A program made the position numbers and the translations under genes. Source: Episyrphus balteatus (taxonomy: Eukaryota > Arthropoda > Insecta > Diptera > Syrphidae). From it: a stretch of 64,000 nucleotides of DNA. Where the stretch lies: NCBI RefSeq assembly GCF_945859705.1, contig NC_079136.1, positions 116,247,028 to 116,311,027 of the forward strand, written 5' to 3'. Shown in pieces: positions 1-10,721 of this stretch (the stretch's first letter is position 1; each line of letters starts with the position of its first letter). The notes under the pieces were generated by a model, which was not told the DNA's origin, searched no databases, and saw only the letters and a program-made list of their open reading frames with translations.

Positions 1-1083
1 ATTTATTCGCTTAATTTAAGATGGAAGGCATGTTGGCAAAAAACCATGCAGTAATCCGATTAATTTAATGTGGAGAAAAAATTCTCCGTGCATGACAAAA
101 AAAGTCAATGTAAAGCCGCTGTACTTACAAGGATTAGCTAGTTCATGACTTTTGAATTTCTTACCTCCATATCCAATTTATTGCCACATTACATAGCGTA
201 TAACTAGAGGGAAAATAAGACGCTTCCAACGATTTTTCATTTGTCAAATTACAATAGGTAGTTTAGAAGTTATGATGGAACATATATGAACATGCTGATA
301 AAACACAAAAACCTCCTTTTGGGCAAAATATGGTAACCATGAAACCACCATATTCTTTACTTACCTGTCCCTGCTTGCTTTGAAACTCTCTCGGGATGAT
401 CTTTATATACTGTTCATGTTCTCTTCTTTGATGCCTATTACTAACCTTTACTACAAAACAGACATAACTTCCGGTAAGATATTTTTTTTTTTATCAATTG
501 CATATCGGAAAGTGAAACATCAAATGATAGGGTCATTTAAGACCTTTTTCTTTCGTTTCGTTTTCATTTTCATTATCATTGTGGGCAATGAAATGATTGA
601 GCAGCTTCGACTATATCAATATTCCTTTGCTGTAAAAATATAATAAAAACAAAAACAAATTGAAATCGGGTATGAGAATCCTTGTTCTAGTTTCCTTTTG
701 GCATAACAACAACAAAAATATACTCAAGCAAACTGGAAAAAAATAATAAAAAAGATAAAACCTAACAGGCGGAAAAATTCCATTCCGGTGTAAAATGTGA
801 TAGAGGTGGCGACCGACGACAAGGTGAAATGGTATATGGTACCTGAAGCTAGTGAAGTGAACCTGATGGTGCCCAGCAAAGAGTTGGGCTACAGGATGAC
901 ACGCGTATTTGTTGTCTTTCAGAGGTAGTGAGGGTACTAAAGGTGTTCACTTTTATTACCAACAAACTATCTAGGATCTCCGGTTGATGGCCGATATAGA
1001 GTGTAGTAGTAGTTGTAGATGGTATTGGTATGGTACTTGTTGCCTGTCGTTATGTATGTCAGTCCTTTCTCTTCTTTGTAACT

Positions 1084-1115
<32 letters not shown>

Positions 1116-2250
1116 TAGTTGTTGCATATCAACATGAGTTTTTTTTCTTGTGTGCTTTATTCTTGCTATGTGTGAAAGAAATTTGATTTGCGTCTGTAAA
1201 GTTTATTTCCCTAGAGACATGAGAGAGAGCGCATGGTGCAAACGGATGGAGACACTTTGGGTTTTGTGTGCTGACCTATTATTACACTTTGTTCCATATT
1301 GCCGTACATTTTTGTTCTATCAGAAAAGTAGCTACGTGTTTTCTGTCGTATTTTTTTTTTCTTGATACATGAAAGGGTTTTCCTAGCTATTCAGTAGGTA
1401 TACATATACAAAGGTATAGAAATTTCTTGTGATACACACGCACTAACTTCTTCACTTTTGTCAGTTATTTCTTGCTTTATTGGTTTTATTAAGGTTTGAT
1501 GTTTGGGGTTTTATGTGATTACCCAAGAGACAAATGAACGGAAAATGTGACGAGACTGAATTGAACATAAAAGAGCTAAAGATTGCCGCTCGAAATGTTT
1601 ATGAGATTTCAATGACGTTTGAGGACGTTTTACGTTTTACTTATGAGGACTTGTACGGAAAAAATACCTTAAAACAAGCGAATTCTGTATTAAATTAAGC
1701 GGAAAGCCGTATGTTTTTTTTTGCCAAGTAGACTTAATATTAAATTAAGGGGACAGATATTATTAATTCCTAGAATGTGCTAATTTAAAAGAAATCCACT
1801 TAATTTAAGAGGAAAATCCTTGTTGTGGAGATATTTTAATAAAAAAAAAAAAAAATATCCACTAGGGATCGATCCTTAAACTGTTGGGTCACTAAATGAG
1901 TGCTTTATCATCAGGCTATATCTCACAATTGGAAATTAGTATGATAAACTGCAACTAAAGCTGAAGTCTGACGATAATTTTTAAATTGGTTGAAGTTGTT
2001 TCAACTACCAAATATTAAGAAGATTACCACATCAATTTTTTTTCGAAAATCTTTTAATATGCCACTGAGAATTAAAATGGAATCTTTTTATTTTTAGTCG
2101 GCTTTTTTAAGATGAAAATTCTTATTAAAATAAGATGAAGTTCAACTTAAATTTAACAGAATTAAAGCGGATTCCACTTATTGAAAGCGGGAATCGTAAT
2201 GTTTTAAGATAGTGAGATTTAAGGTTGGCATCATCTTTTGTAATGCTATT
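1..2250. other. Non-coding DNA with degenerate AATTAAG-type repeats
   Basis: No gene is supported here. Variants of the phrase TTAATTTAAG followed by GGA recur near 10, 60, 1690, 1735, 1800 and 2155, which looks like a very worn dispersed or tandem repeat. A run of about 30 T lies at 1085-1114. The short open frames at 380-643 and 1150-1365 are AT-driven, with no recognisable domain. A tRNA-like relic at 1857-1927 is listed separately. Confidence 0.5.
1857..1927 (-). pseudogene. tRNA-like relic with pol III A and B boxes
   Basis: On the minus strand the stretch reads TAGCCTGATGA (A-box-like) and, 32 bases later, GGATCGATCCC (B-box-like). This is normal tRNA spacing. The T-loop region is well kept but the anticodon and D stems do not close properly, so a working tRNA is unlikely. 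It could be a decayed tRNA gene or the head of a tRNA-derived SINE. What is seen is the two boxes and their spacing. The origin is inferred. Confidence 0.4.
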
Positions 2251-2363
2251 TCTTCAGATGATATTAGCCGTGTTTTATTGGTGCTCAGTATTTAACTGAG
2301 TAAACATTTTATGCTGTTAACAACAACAAACGATTACTTTTATTTATTTATAATAATCATTTA

Positions 2364-2371
2364 TTGTAAGA
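2364..2371. repeat. Target-site duplication, left (TTGTAAGA)
   Basis: Eight bases immediately before the CAGGCAT end at 2372, repeated exactly at 12854-12861 immediately after the opposite end. Eight bases is the length made by hAT transposases. Confidence 0.9.
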
Positions 2372-2644
2372 CAGGCATATCAAACTCAATGGCTTTCGCG
2401 GGCCAAAATAACAGGGTATAAATTTCTATGGGCCGCAAAAAAAAGAAACAATTAGAATTTTTATGAAACAGATTTATTTTTATAAAAGAACAATTATGTA
2501 GTAATATTAATGTTTTCTGCCTGACACTTGGCATTTCTTTTCTGCTACCATCTTCTCTACTTGTGGGGAAAATTTATTAGAAGTTATTACTTTTAAAACA
2601 CCCCAGGTTTAGATCTGTAATTCTGGATCTAACAGGTGACTTAA

Positions 2645-3409
2645 TTCCATTCATTAGTGAAAACAGCTTTTGTCATAAATTCATCCCAAGAGTCTGATAA
2701 TAATACAACACGACAAGAACAATCTGTCGATATTGATGCTTCTAAAGAACTTTCAACATCAAATCAATGTAATTTTTCATCTGTATTTGCAAATACTAAA
2801 TCGACAACTACTACTTTCTCGTTACCAACTCAATCTAATACAAATACTCCTCACCATGAGCAACCTGTTGACCTAGTTGCTCCTCAGGAATTTGTTACAT
2901 CAAATGAATGTAATTCCTTATCATCTTGCTTAGCTGCTACAAACACCACCTCAACAATTAATCCTCCTTCGACAATGATTGACCAGCATCCTATAAATAT
3001 GATAACTTCTCCAGTCCACACATCTCCTCTTACGGCTTCTACAACTGACAGAAACTTTGTATCACCGTTTGAGTCAGGTTTAAAAATAGTTGAAGGACAC
3101 AAAACACTTTTTATTTCTAAACTTACTCCATCTACAAATGCTCTTGATGTGAAATGTCATATTAAATCTAAGATTGGAACACTGAATTCTATAGCCGTTG
3201 AAAAAATACTCCATCGCAATTATTCTAAATATTCATCGTTTAAAATTAAACTTCCAGACTCAGTTTTCTACCTTCTAAACTCGAGTTCGTTTTGGCCGAA
3301 TGGAATAGTCATGCATGAGTATCAAAATAGACGATCCAATTATAACTCTCACCATTTTCAAAATCGATTGACAATGCGCCTCAACCAAAGCAGCTACAAA
3401 AACTACTGA
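2645..3409 (+). CDS. LINE ORF1 (gag-like protein), N-terminus lost
   Basis: The frame is open from 2645, just after a stop at 2642, to a stop at 3407-3409. It has no ATG near its beginning; the first in-frame methionine is roughly 100 residues in. The N-terminal half is low-complexity and rich in Ser, Thr, Asn and Gln, with an imperfect internal duplication (two HEQPVD/QEQSVD-type blocks). The C-terminal 90 residues are a compact conserved block: KTLFISKLTP, then YSKYSSFKIKLP, then FWPNGI. This pattern is shared by ORF1 proteins of many insect CR1/jockey-type non-LTR elements, which bind the element RNA. The missing start suggests 5' truncation or decay. The end overlaps ORF2 by 64 bases in the -1 frame. 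Confidence 0.7.
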   Translation, partial: FHSLVKTAFVINSSQESDNNTTRQEQSVDIDASKELSTSNQCNFSSVFANTKSTTTTFSLPTQSNTNTPHHEQPVDLVAPQEFVTSNECNSLSSCLAATNTTSTINPPSTMIDQHPINMITSPVHTSPLTASTTDRNFVSPFESGLKIVEGHKTLFISKLTPSTNALDVKCHIKSKIGTLNSIAVEKILHRNYSKYSSFKIKLPDSVFYLLNSSSFWPNGIVMHEYQNRRSNYNSHHFQNRLTMRLNQSSYKNY

Positions 3410-6276
3410 TTTACTACCAGAATGTAAACGGCCTCCGGACAAAGACCAACAAGGTCTATAATAATGTAAATAATATTCCCCATGATGTTCTAATACTAAC
3501 AGAAACATGGCTGAATTCATCTTTTGCTGACACTGAATTATTTGATTCCAATTTTCAAATTTTTCGTCGTGATCGTCATAATGACCCCAATATAGTTACT
3601 GTTGGAGGAGGTTTGTTAATAGCCGTACGCAATAATTTGTTTTGTAATCTCGTCGATGATTTTTTGGACTCCAACCTCGAAATAATTTGTGTAAAAATAT
3701 CAACTTCGTCTGGTCATTTATATGTGGTTGCTTGCTATATACCGCCTTCTTCTACCAGTGATGTCTACAACAAACTTTTTGATTGCTTAGAATCCATAAA
3801 TGAAAAAATTGAACCTGCAGATGAACTTCTTGTAATTGGCGACTTTAATTTGCCAAATCTTGAATGGGCTATATCATCGGAACATGAATCTTATCATGCC
3901 ATCAATGCATCGAGCAACAACGAAGTTCTTTTAATCGATGGAATGACTTCATTCGGACTAAATCAATTAAACAATGTCAAAAACCGATTTGGTAAAATTT
4001 TAGACCTGGTATACTTTTCTGACCTTAATAATTCTGATGGAACTACATTACTCGCCGATACGAAGCTCATTGATGAAGATCGACATCATCCTGCATTATC
4101 TATTTCGTTAAACTTAAATATTAATAATGTAAGTTATCATTGTAAGAATATGCATGAATTCAACTTTAAAAAATGTAATTTTTCTGAACTCTTCCTCTTA
4201 TTGGATGGTATTAATTGGAACATCTTGTTTTTAAATATTAGTTTCGATGAAATGGTCTTTTGTTTTTATAAAATCATGTTTGATTGTTTTTTAGAGACCA
4301 TTCCATTACGAAAAATAAGAAATTTAAGTAATACTCCACCGTGGTTTGATCAACATATTAAAACTATTAAAAATAAAAGAAACAAAGCGTGGGTGAAGTT
4401 AAATCGATCCTGGAGTATTGAAGCTCAAAATGAATATACTAGACTTAAAGATGAATTTATCAACTACTCCAATTTTCTTTATTCGGACTTTATACTTAGA
4501 ACTGAAGATAATCTTAAATCTAATCCACAAAATTTTTGGAAATATGTAAATCGTAAAAGAAAATGTGATGGTTACCCAACTAATATGAGCTACCAAAATG
4601 CAGAAAGTCATTACCCAGAGGACATTGCAAATATGTTTGCCGAATATTTCCAGTCTGCTTTTGAAAAATCTTCTTCTTGTGATACTTACAATACCTCTAC
4701 TGTTAATGAGTTTTCACATCTTAGTAATATTAACTTTTCTATTTCTGAGGCAACTATCTTAGAATATATTAAAAAATTAGACGATTGTTTAAATCCTGGT
4801 CCTGATGGTTTCCCCGCTTTTATGTTAAAAAAATGTGCAATATATATGTCGTATCCGTTGTTTTTACTTTTTAACCAGTCTATAATTACCTGTAAATTCC
4901 CGACACTTTGGAAAAATGCATTCCTTATTCCAACTCATAAGAAAGGTAAAAAAAATTTAGTTCTAAATTATAGGCCAATAGCTAAACTATCTGCTATACC
5001 CAAAATGTTTGAATCTATTATTTGTGATGTTTTGTCTTTTCACTGTTCCTCCGTTTTATGTGACAACCAACATGGCTTTGTTAAAAAGAGATCCACTATT
5101 ACAAATTTGTTACAGTTTACTACATACTGTATTGACGCGTTTGAAAAAAAACAACAAGTTGACTGTATTTTCACTGACTTCAGCAAAGCATTTGACAAAC
5201 TAAGCCACAATATACTTTTAAAAAAACTGCAAAATATGGGTCTTAACGACAGATTTGTTTTATGGGTATCTTCATATCTAAAAGATAGGTTATATAGTGT
5301 TGTTTTTAAGAGTAAACGTTCTAAATGTTTTACTGTTAACTCTGGTGTACCTCAGGGTAGTCATCTTGGCCCGTTATTATTTGTACTATTTATTAATGAT
5401 CTTCCGTCTGTCCTAGTAAATTCTTTGTCTCTTATATATGCTGATGATGTAAAAATTTTTCGTACAGTCAACTCTGCAAATGACTGTGATCTTTTACAAA
5501 GAGACCTTCAACGTTTTTGGGAATGGTGCAATATTAATGGTTTAGTTTTAAATATTGACAAGTGTAAAACAATGTGTTTTACACGCAAAAAAAATGTGAT
5601 TGTCTATAATTATGCGATTAATCTATCACCACTAACTAATTTGTCTAGTTTCACTGACCTTGGGATAGTATTGGACTCAAAATTAACTTTTACTGACCAT
5701 TTTGACTACATTATTAAAAAAGCTAACATGACTCTTGGTTTTATCAAAAGATTTGCTCGGGAATTTCGTGACCCTTACGTTTTAAAAACTCTTTATGTCT
5801 CATTCGTAAGATCCATTTTAGAATATGGTTGCGTTATATGGGCGCCATATTATGCGGTTCATATAAATAGATTGGAGTCCGTTCAAAGAAGATTTATGAG
5901 ATTTTGCTTAAGATTTCTACCATGGTCAAATCGAATTAACTTGCCACCTTACGCTCAACGTATTAATCTAATAAATCTTCCATTTCTTACCAGTCACAGA
6001 GCGTATTTACAATTTTGTTTTATTGTCGGGATAATAAATGGATCGATTTCAGCTCCATCGATCCTCTGTCGATTAAATTTAATTGCTAGTCAGTATAGCT
6101 TGAGAAGGCAGTTGCCAATTTCTAACATTTTCAGTAGATCAAACTACGGTGCTAATAGCCCTTTAAATCTTTTAATCAATATTTACAATAAAAATTCAAA
6201 TATAAATAACTCCAGCATTGAAAATATAAAATCACTTAACTTTAAAAAAATATTCTTTATTCAAAATAACCCATAA
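3346..6276 (+). CDS. LINE ORF2: endonuclease and reverse transcriptase
   Basis: The frame is open from 3346 (stop at 3343-3345) to the TAA at 6274-6276. The endonuclease begins near 3412 with YYQNVNGLRTKT, then TETWLN, GDFNLPNLEW (about 3838) and DRHHPALS (about 4081), the order of an APE-type endonuclease. The reverse transcriptase follows: NYRPIA (about 4966), FSKAFD (about 5176), SGVPQGSHLGP (about 5341) and catalytic YADD (5437-5448). The C-terminal region (LEYGCVIWAPYY, VQRRFMRF, LINLPFL) is typical of CR1/jockey-group elements. There is no RNase H domain. The frame has no internal stop, so the copy is young or recently decayed. No in-frame ATG precedes the endonuclease, so translation probably depended on ORF1, by frameshift or reinitiation in the 64-base overlap. 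It nicks target DNA and copies the element RNA at the nick. Confidence 0.9.
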   Translation, partial: LSPFSKSIDNAPQPKQLQKLLIYYQNVNGLRTKTNKVYNNVNNIPHDVLILTETWLNSSFADTELFDSNFQIFRRDRHNDPNIVTVGGGLLIAVRNNLFCNLVDDFLDSNLEIICVKISTSSGHLYVVACYIPPSSTSDVYNKLFDCLESINEKIEPADELLVIGDFNLPNLEWAISSEHESYHAINASSNNEVLLIDGMTSFGLNQLNNVKNRFGKILDLVYFSDLNNSDGTTLLADTKLIDEDRHHPALSISLNLNINNVSYHCKNMHEFNFKKCNFSELFLLLDGINWNILFLNISFDEMVFCFYKIMFDCFLETIPLRKIRNLSNTPPWFDQHIKTIKNKRNKAWVKLNRSWSIEAQNEYTRLKDEFINYSNFLYSDFILRTEDNLKSNPQNFWKYVNRKRKCDGYPTNMSYQNAESHYPEDIANMFAEYFQSAFEKSSSCDTYNTSTVNEFSHLSNINFSISEATILEYIKKLDDCLNPGPDGFPAFMLKKCAIYMSYPLFLLFNQSIITCKFPTLWKNAFLIPTHKKGKKNLVLNYRPIAKLSAIPKMFESIICDVLSFHCSSVLCDNQHGFVKKRSTITNLLQFTTYCIDAFEKKQQVDCIFTDFSKAFDKLSHNILLKKLQNMGLNDRFVLWVSSYLKDRLYSVVFKSKRSKCFTVNSGVPQGSHLGPLLFVLFINDLPSVLVNSLSLIYADDVKIFRTVNSANDCDLLQRDLQRFWEWCNINGLVLNIDKCKTMCFTRKKNVIVYNYAINLSPLTNLSSFTDLGIVLDSKLTFTDHFDYIIKKANMTLGFIKRFAREFRDPYVLKTLYVSFVRSILEYGCVIWAPYYAVHINRLESVQRRFMRFCLRFLPWSNRINLPPYAQRINLINLPFLTSHRAYLQFCFIVGIINGSISAPSILCRLNLIASQYSLRRQLPISNIFSRSNYGANSPLNLLINIYNKNSNINNSSIENIKSLNFKKIFFIQNNP

Positions 6277-6359
6277 TGTACATTATATGTAAGTTTTTCT
6301 TTTAGTTTTGTAATAATATAATACCTATATTAATCCAGTCAAATAAGGGTTTAACCTCG

Positions 6360-6723
6360 GAATTAATGTTAGTAGAAATTTTTTTTGCTCAATATCTTCC
6401 TTTTGCCATTCTATAACATATCTCAAAAGTCTAGAAAAATCCCATGTCCGCTTGTCGCGATTTCATGGTCAAATCGTGAAATGGAGATTTTCAAAATTAG
6501 CAAAAATAGGCTACGGTATTATATACACATATGATACATGATTTTAAGGTATTTTTTAATGCTGATTCCAAAAAATCTAAAATCAAGACAATTTGACGTC
6601 TCTGGAAAAAGTAAAACCTGTTTTTCATCTGTCAACTCATATTATTATAACAGTTGCAAACTTACTGCCGAAAAACCCTTAAAAGTTATGGTAGATGAAC
6701 CAAATTTTGCATGAAGATTTTAG
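6360..6723. other. Non-coding segment between the LINE and the 464-bp duplication
   Basis: AT-rich sequence with no gene. It includes a phrase (ATCCCATGTCCGCTTGTC, about 6440) resembling ATCTCATGTCCGCAAGTC of the following duplication (about 6930). It is therefore probably a more diverged copy of the same repeat family. Confidence 0.45.
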
Positions 6724-7187
6724 AATCCATCATTATTAAAAATCAAAACAATCCATTACAAAAAATATATATACCTACGAAATAATGGTATTTTTTGATC
6801 GAGGGGCAAATTTTAGGATATGCACTGAAGAAGATTCTTGTTCATCTTAGGAATAAGTGCTAATAGGCTAATTTTTTCATTTTAATCTTTGTTTGGATAT
6901 TCTTTAACTACCCTCAAAAATTTAAAAAAATCTCATGTCCGCAAGTCCTAATTTTCTTGGTTTGAAAATAAGGTGCAGATTTAAAAAAATTGAAAAACTA
7001 CACTTCAGATATTTGTGTCAGATCAACATGAATTAGGTGCATTACTTTTCAGGGATGGTCAGGTTGACTTGTTTGTGAGTTTTGTTGGAATAAGTGTTAA
7101 AAAATACCTTTAAATCATGTCGCTTATGTTGGTATACATATAAAAATTTAAACTTTTCTTATTAATTTTTTAAAATCTGCACCTTAT
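6724..7187 (+). repeat. 464-bp direct duplication, unit 1 (segments A and B)
   Basis: Segment A (6724-6982) reappears almost without change at 7188-7446, 464 bases downstream. Segment B (about 6986-7186) reappears, apparently identical over about 200 bases, at about 10522-10721. In the second unit A and B are separated by the 3-kb insert 7454-10519. The near identity implies a very recent duplication. Confidence 0.85.
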
Positions 7188-7453
7188 AATCCATCATTAT
7201 TAAAAATCAAAACAATCCATTACAAAAAATATATATACCTACGAAATAATGGTATTTTTTGATCGAGGGGCAAATTTTAGGATATGCACTGAAGAAGATT
7301 CTTGTTCATCTTAGGAATACGTGCTAATAGGCTAATTTTTTCATTTTAATCTTTGTTTGGATATTCTTTAACTACCCTCAAAAATTTAAAAAAATCTCAT
7401 GTCCGCAAGTCCTAATTTTCTTGGTTTGAAAATAAGGTGCAGATTTAAAAAAA
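7188..7453 (+). repeat. 464-bp duplication, unit 2, segment A
   Basis: Near-identical to 6724-6982; one difference seen is GGAATAAGTGC versus GGAATACGTGC. It ends at the A-run after GCAGATTT, where the 3-kb insert begins. In unit 1 the same point continues directly into TTGAAAAAC, so unit 1 preserves the empty site. Confidence 0.85.
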
Positions 7454-7787
7454 GAGTGTGTGTACACATGTACACGCGACTGAAGTTATACTTCTCATTC
7501 AGTATATGTAAATGAATTTCATTTGATATTTTTAATTTCTATTATTAAATTAATTAATCCACACTTCGTTTTTTTACATTTTTGTCAAGTGAACAATAAA
7601 TTAATTCTTTCATCCTCCTTGCGTCCATGTAGTTTTCAATTTATTCTGTGAAATTAACTCATGTTGTGTGGTTCAGAACGTACGATATATTCTTAACGAA
7701 AGTAAACGACTTGCGCATAAAATGTGCGCTATGGTGATTTTATGAGAATTGTGTGTGCTTCAGCACTAGTAGTAGCAATATGCTAGC

Positions 7788-7925
7788 TCACTTTTGAGCT
7801 AGGTACCATAGCTCAGCTCATTTGAGCTGAGCTGAAGGTGAGCTGAGCTGAAAGTGAGCTGAGCTGATGGTTGAGCTGAGCTGAGCTGTTGGGTAAGCTA
7901 AGGTAAAGTGAGCTGAGCTGTGATG
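7788..7925. repeat. GAGCT-rich block, left
   Basis: Many iterations of GAGCTGAGCTG with variable spacers, preceded by CTAGGTACCATAGCTCAGCTC. The latter is matched in reverse complement at about 10005-10045, so this block and the one at 9978-10083 are inverted copies bracketing the 474-bp array. Confidence 0.75.
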
Positions 7926-8129
7926 GGTGCGAGGATACATTTTTATTTGGAAAGTATAATGAAATATGAAGATATTTTAAACTTTTATAAATTATTTTAA
8001 TTATTTTAACACATGGATATTTTTATAAATTAAACAGATAATTTTTCGTGATCTTTTCTCTTGGTTCTTTTAATAGTTAATATATTTCTATTTTTTTAGT
8101 AAATTATTTAATTTTTTGTCATAAAAAAA

Positions 8130-9974
8130 AATTCCGGTACAATCCGGTTTTTGACTTTTTTCAAAATTCCGAGAAAATCACGTTTGAAAGTTGGGGCAAA
8201 TTTTTTTTTCTTCGAAAAATCCCCCAATCTTTGAACGCTTCTGGAAGCTAAACCGCTTGAGAGCAATTTTTGGGAGTGATGCCAAATGATAGCTTGTGTC
8301 ATGGGCCTACGCTTTGCACATTGTCAGATTTTAAAAAAATCGACTTCCATGTTAAACCGCCACATCATGCCTATTTTTTCAGAATCGTGCCTATTTTTTT
8401 TTACTTTTAAGTTCTCCCTGTTTGAGAACACGTGGACCTACAGGGATGAGAGTTGTACCCAAATGTAGGTTAGAGTCCCCGCTACCTTTTGGCATCAAAA
8501 AATTTTTTTTCATTTTCTTCAAAATTCCGAGATTTAGGCGTTGGAACGCTTTGATCTAGAGACAGGGGAGTGGTGCCAAATGAAAGCTTATATTCTCAGC
8601 CACCCGATAGTGGTATAGTCCGGTTTTTCGATTTTTTTTTAAATTCCGAGAAAATTGCGTTTGAAAGTTGGTGTAAAATTTTTTTTCGAAAAATCCCCGA
8701 ATCTTTGAACGCTCCTAGAAGCTAAACCGCTTGAGAGCAATTTTTGGGAGTGATGCCAAATGATAGCTTGTGTCATGGGCCTACGCTTTGCACATTGTCA
8801 GATTTAAAAAAAATCGACTTCCATGTTAAACCGCCACATCATGCCTATTTTTTCAGAATCGTGCCTATTTTTTTTTACTTTTAAGTTCTCCCGGTTTGAG
8901 AACACGTGGACCTACAGGGATGAGAGTTGTACCCAAATGTAGGTTAGAGTCCCCGCTACCTTTTGGCATCAACAATTTTTTTTCATTTTCTTCAAAATTC
9001 CGAGATTTAGGCGTTGGAACGCTTTGATCTAGAGACAGGGGAGTGGTGCCAAATGAAAGCTTATATTCTCAGCTACCCGATAGTGGTATAATCCGGTTTT
9101 TCGATTTTTTTCAAAAATCCGAGAAAATCGCCTTTGAAAGTTGGTGTAAAATTTTTTTTCGAAAAATCCCCGAATCTTTGAACGCTCCTAGAAGCTAAAC
9201 CGCTTGAGAGCAATTTTTGGGAGTGATGCCAAATGATAGCTTGTGTCATGGGCCTACGCTTTGCACATTGTCAGATTTTTAAAAAATCGACTTCCATGTT
9301 AAACCGCCACATCATGCCTACTTTTTCAGAATCGGGCTTAACTTTTTTTTTACTTTTAAGTTCTCCCGGTTTGAGAACACGTGGACCTACAGGGATGAGA
9401 GTTGTACCCAAATGTAGGTTAGAGTCCCCGCTACCTTTTGGCATCAAAAAATTTTTTTTCATTTTCTTCAAAATTCCGAGATATAGGCGTTGGAACGCTT
9501 TGATCTAGAGACAGGGGAGTGGTGCCAAATGAAAGCTTATATTCTCAGCTACCCGATAGTGGTATAGTCCAGTTTTTCGATTTTTTTTTAAATTCCGAGA
9601 AAATTGCGTTTGAAAGTTGGGGTAAAATTTTTTTTCGAAAAATCCCCGAATCTTTGAACGCTCCTTGAAGCTAAACCGCTTGAGAGCAATTTTTGGGAGT
9701 GATGCCAAATGATAGCTTGTGTCATGGGCCTACGCTTTGCACATTGTCAGATTTTTAAAAAATCGACTTCCATGTTAAACCGCCACATCATGCCTATTTT
9801 TTCAGAATCGTGCCTATTTTTTTTTTACTTTTAAGTTCTCCCGGTTTGAGAACACGTGGACCTACAGGGATGAGAGTTGTACCAAAATGTAGGTTAGAGT
9901 CCCCGCTACCTTTTGGCATCAAAAAAATTTTTTTCATTTTCTTCAAAATTCCGAGATATAGGCGTTGGAAGTTG
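8130..9974 (+). repeat. 474-bp tandem array, about 3.9 copies
   Basis: The landmark ATGATAGCTTGTGTCATGGG occurs at 8286, 8760, 9233 and 9709, spacings of 474, 473 and 476 bases. Units differ by only scattered changes. Each carries TTTGAACGCT, AAACCGCTTGAGAG, a block with CACATCATGCC and TACCTTTTGGCATCA. The last unit is cut short at about 9974. Open frames of 60-91 residues here repeat with the unit and have no protein-like features. Confidence 0.9.
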
Positions 9975-9977
9975 GGG

Positions 9978-10083
9978 CGCTCACTTTCAGCTCAGCTCAT
10001 TTCCAGCTCAGCTCAAATGAGCTGAGCTATGGTACCTAGTTCAAATTTGAGCTGAGCTGTGAGCTGAGCTGAAATGTGAGCTT
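9978..10083. repeat. GAGCT-rich block, right, inverted relative to the left block
   Basis: It begins with CTCACTTTCAGCTCAGCTC and includes AGCTATGGTACCTAGTTC, the reverse complement of the start of the left block (7796 onward). Together the two blocks could fold into a stem around the 474-bp array. Confidence 0.7.
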
Positions 10084-10098
10084 TTTGCAACCCTGGCA

Positions 10099-10322
10099 AC
10101 TTGCCACATGGAAATTACCACATGCAACTTGCCACATACAACTTGCCACATTTAACTTGCCACATGCCACTTGCCACACGCAACTTGCCACATGCAACTT
10201 GCTACACGCAACTTGCCACATGCAGCTTGCCACATGCAACTTGCCCCACGCAACTTGCCACATACAACTTGCCACATGCAACTTGCCACATACAACTTGC
10301 CACATGCAACTTGCCACATGAA
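10099..10322 (+). repeat. 14-bp minisatellite (ACTTGCCACATGCA), 16 copies
   Basis: Sixteen consecutive 14-base units with variants such as CACGCA and CATACA. Because 14 is not a multiple of 3, all six frames show repetitive peptides (CHMQLAT, CGKLHVAS). These are artefacts of the repeat, not genes. Confidence 0.92.
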
Positions 10323-10519
10323 ACATGTAACTTGCAACGTGTTGTGTGTTTTATGTTTGCCGTACTGCGGCGTACTGCATTTTTAAATACTAAAGTACTT
10401 CCTACTCTAAAGGTGAAACGACAGCCCTGCTACCCAGGGTGATCGCGTCATAATCCCTTTGACATTCTTGTCAAAAAGTAAATTTTCATACCCACCCTCC
10501 CATAAGAAGTATAACTTCA

Positions 10520-10721
10520 AAAATTGAAAAACTACACTTCAGATATTTGTGTCAGATCAACATGAATTAGGTGCATTACTTTTCAGGGATGGTCAGGTTG
10601 ACTTGTTTGTGAGTTTTGTTGGAATAAGTGTTAAAAAATACCTTTAAATCATGTCGCTTATGTTGGTATACATATAAAAATTTAAACTTTTCTTATTAAT
10701 TTTTTAAAATCTGCACCTTAT
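10520..10721 (+). repeat. 464-bp duplication, unit 2, segment B
   Basis: Matches about 6986-7186 with no difference that I could see. Together with the following inverted copy of A (10708-10898) it makes an A-B-inverted-A hairpin arrangement. Confidence 0.85.

Larger units (their letters stand above)
2600..6360 (+). mobile_element. CR1/jockey-type non-LTR retrotransposon, 5'-truncated
   Basis: The unit holds ORF1 (2645-3409) and ORF2 (3346-6276) plus a short 3' tail rich in TAATA and ending somewhere near 6300-6360. The left boundary is uncertain because ORF1 lacks a start and no 5' UTR is recognisable. I could not find a target duplication. It lies wholly inside the hAT-ended unit, so it inserted after that element. 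Confidence 0.75.
7454..10519. mobile_element. 3-kb composite insert with satellite interior
   Basis: The insert separates segments A and B of the second 464-bp unit. Near its left end (7481-7495) is TGAAGTTATACTTCT, and its right end (10505-10519) is the exact reverse complement, so this is a terminal inverted repeat. The 27 bases before the left copy are TG/AC-rich. Inside, in order, are GAGCT-rich DNA (7788-7925), a 474-bp tandem array (8130-9974), inverted GAGCT-rich DNA (9978-10083) and a 14-bp minisatellite (10099-10322). No transposase is encoded. The family is unknown. Confidence 0.6.

Noticed and set aside
10099..10322. Possible CRISPR array (regular short repeats)
   Set aside because: There are no unique spacers between units, and the DNA is clearly eukaryotic.
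10036..10442. Several 60-113-residue frames with CHMQLAT or CGKLHVAS repeats
   Set aside because: They are translations of the 14-bp minisatellite in several frames on both strands.
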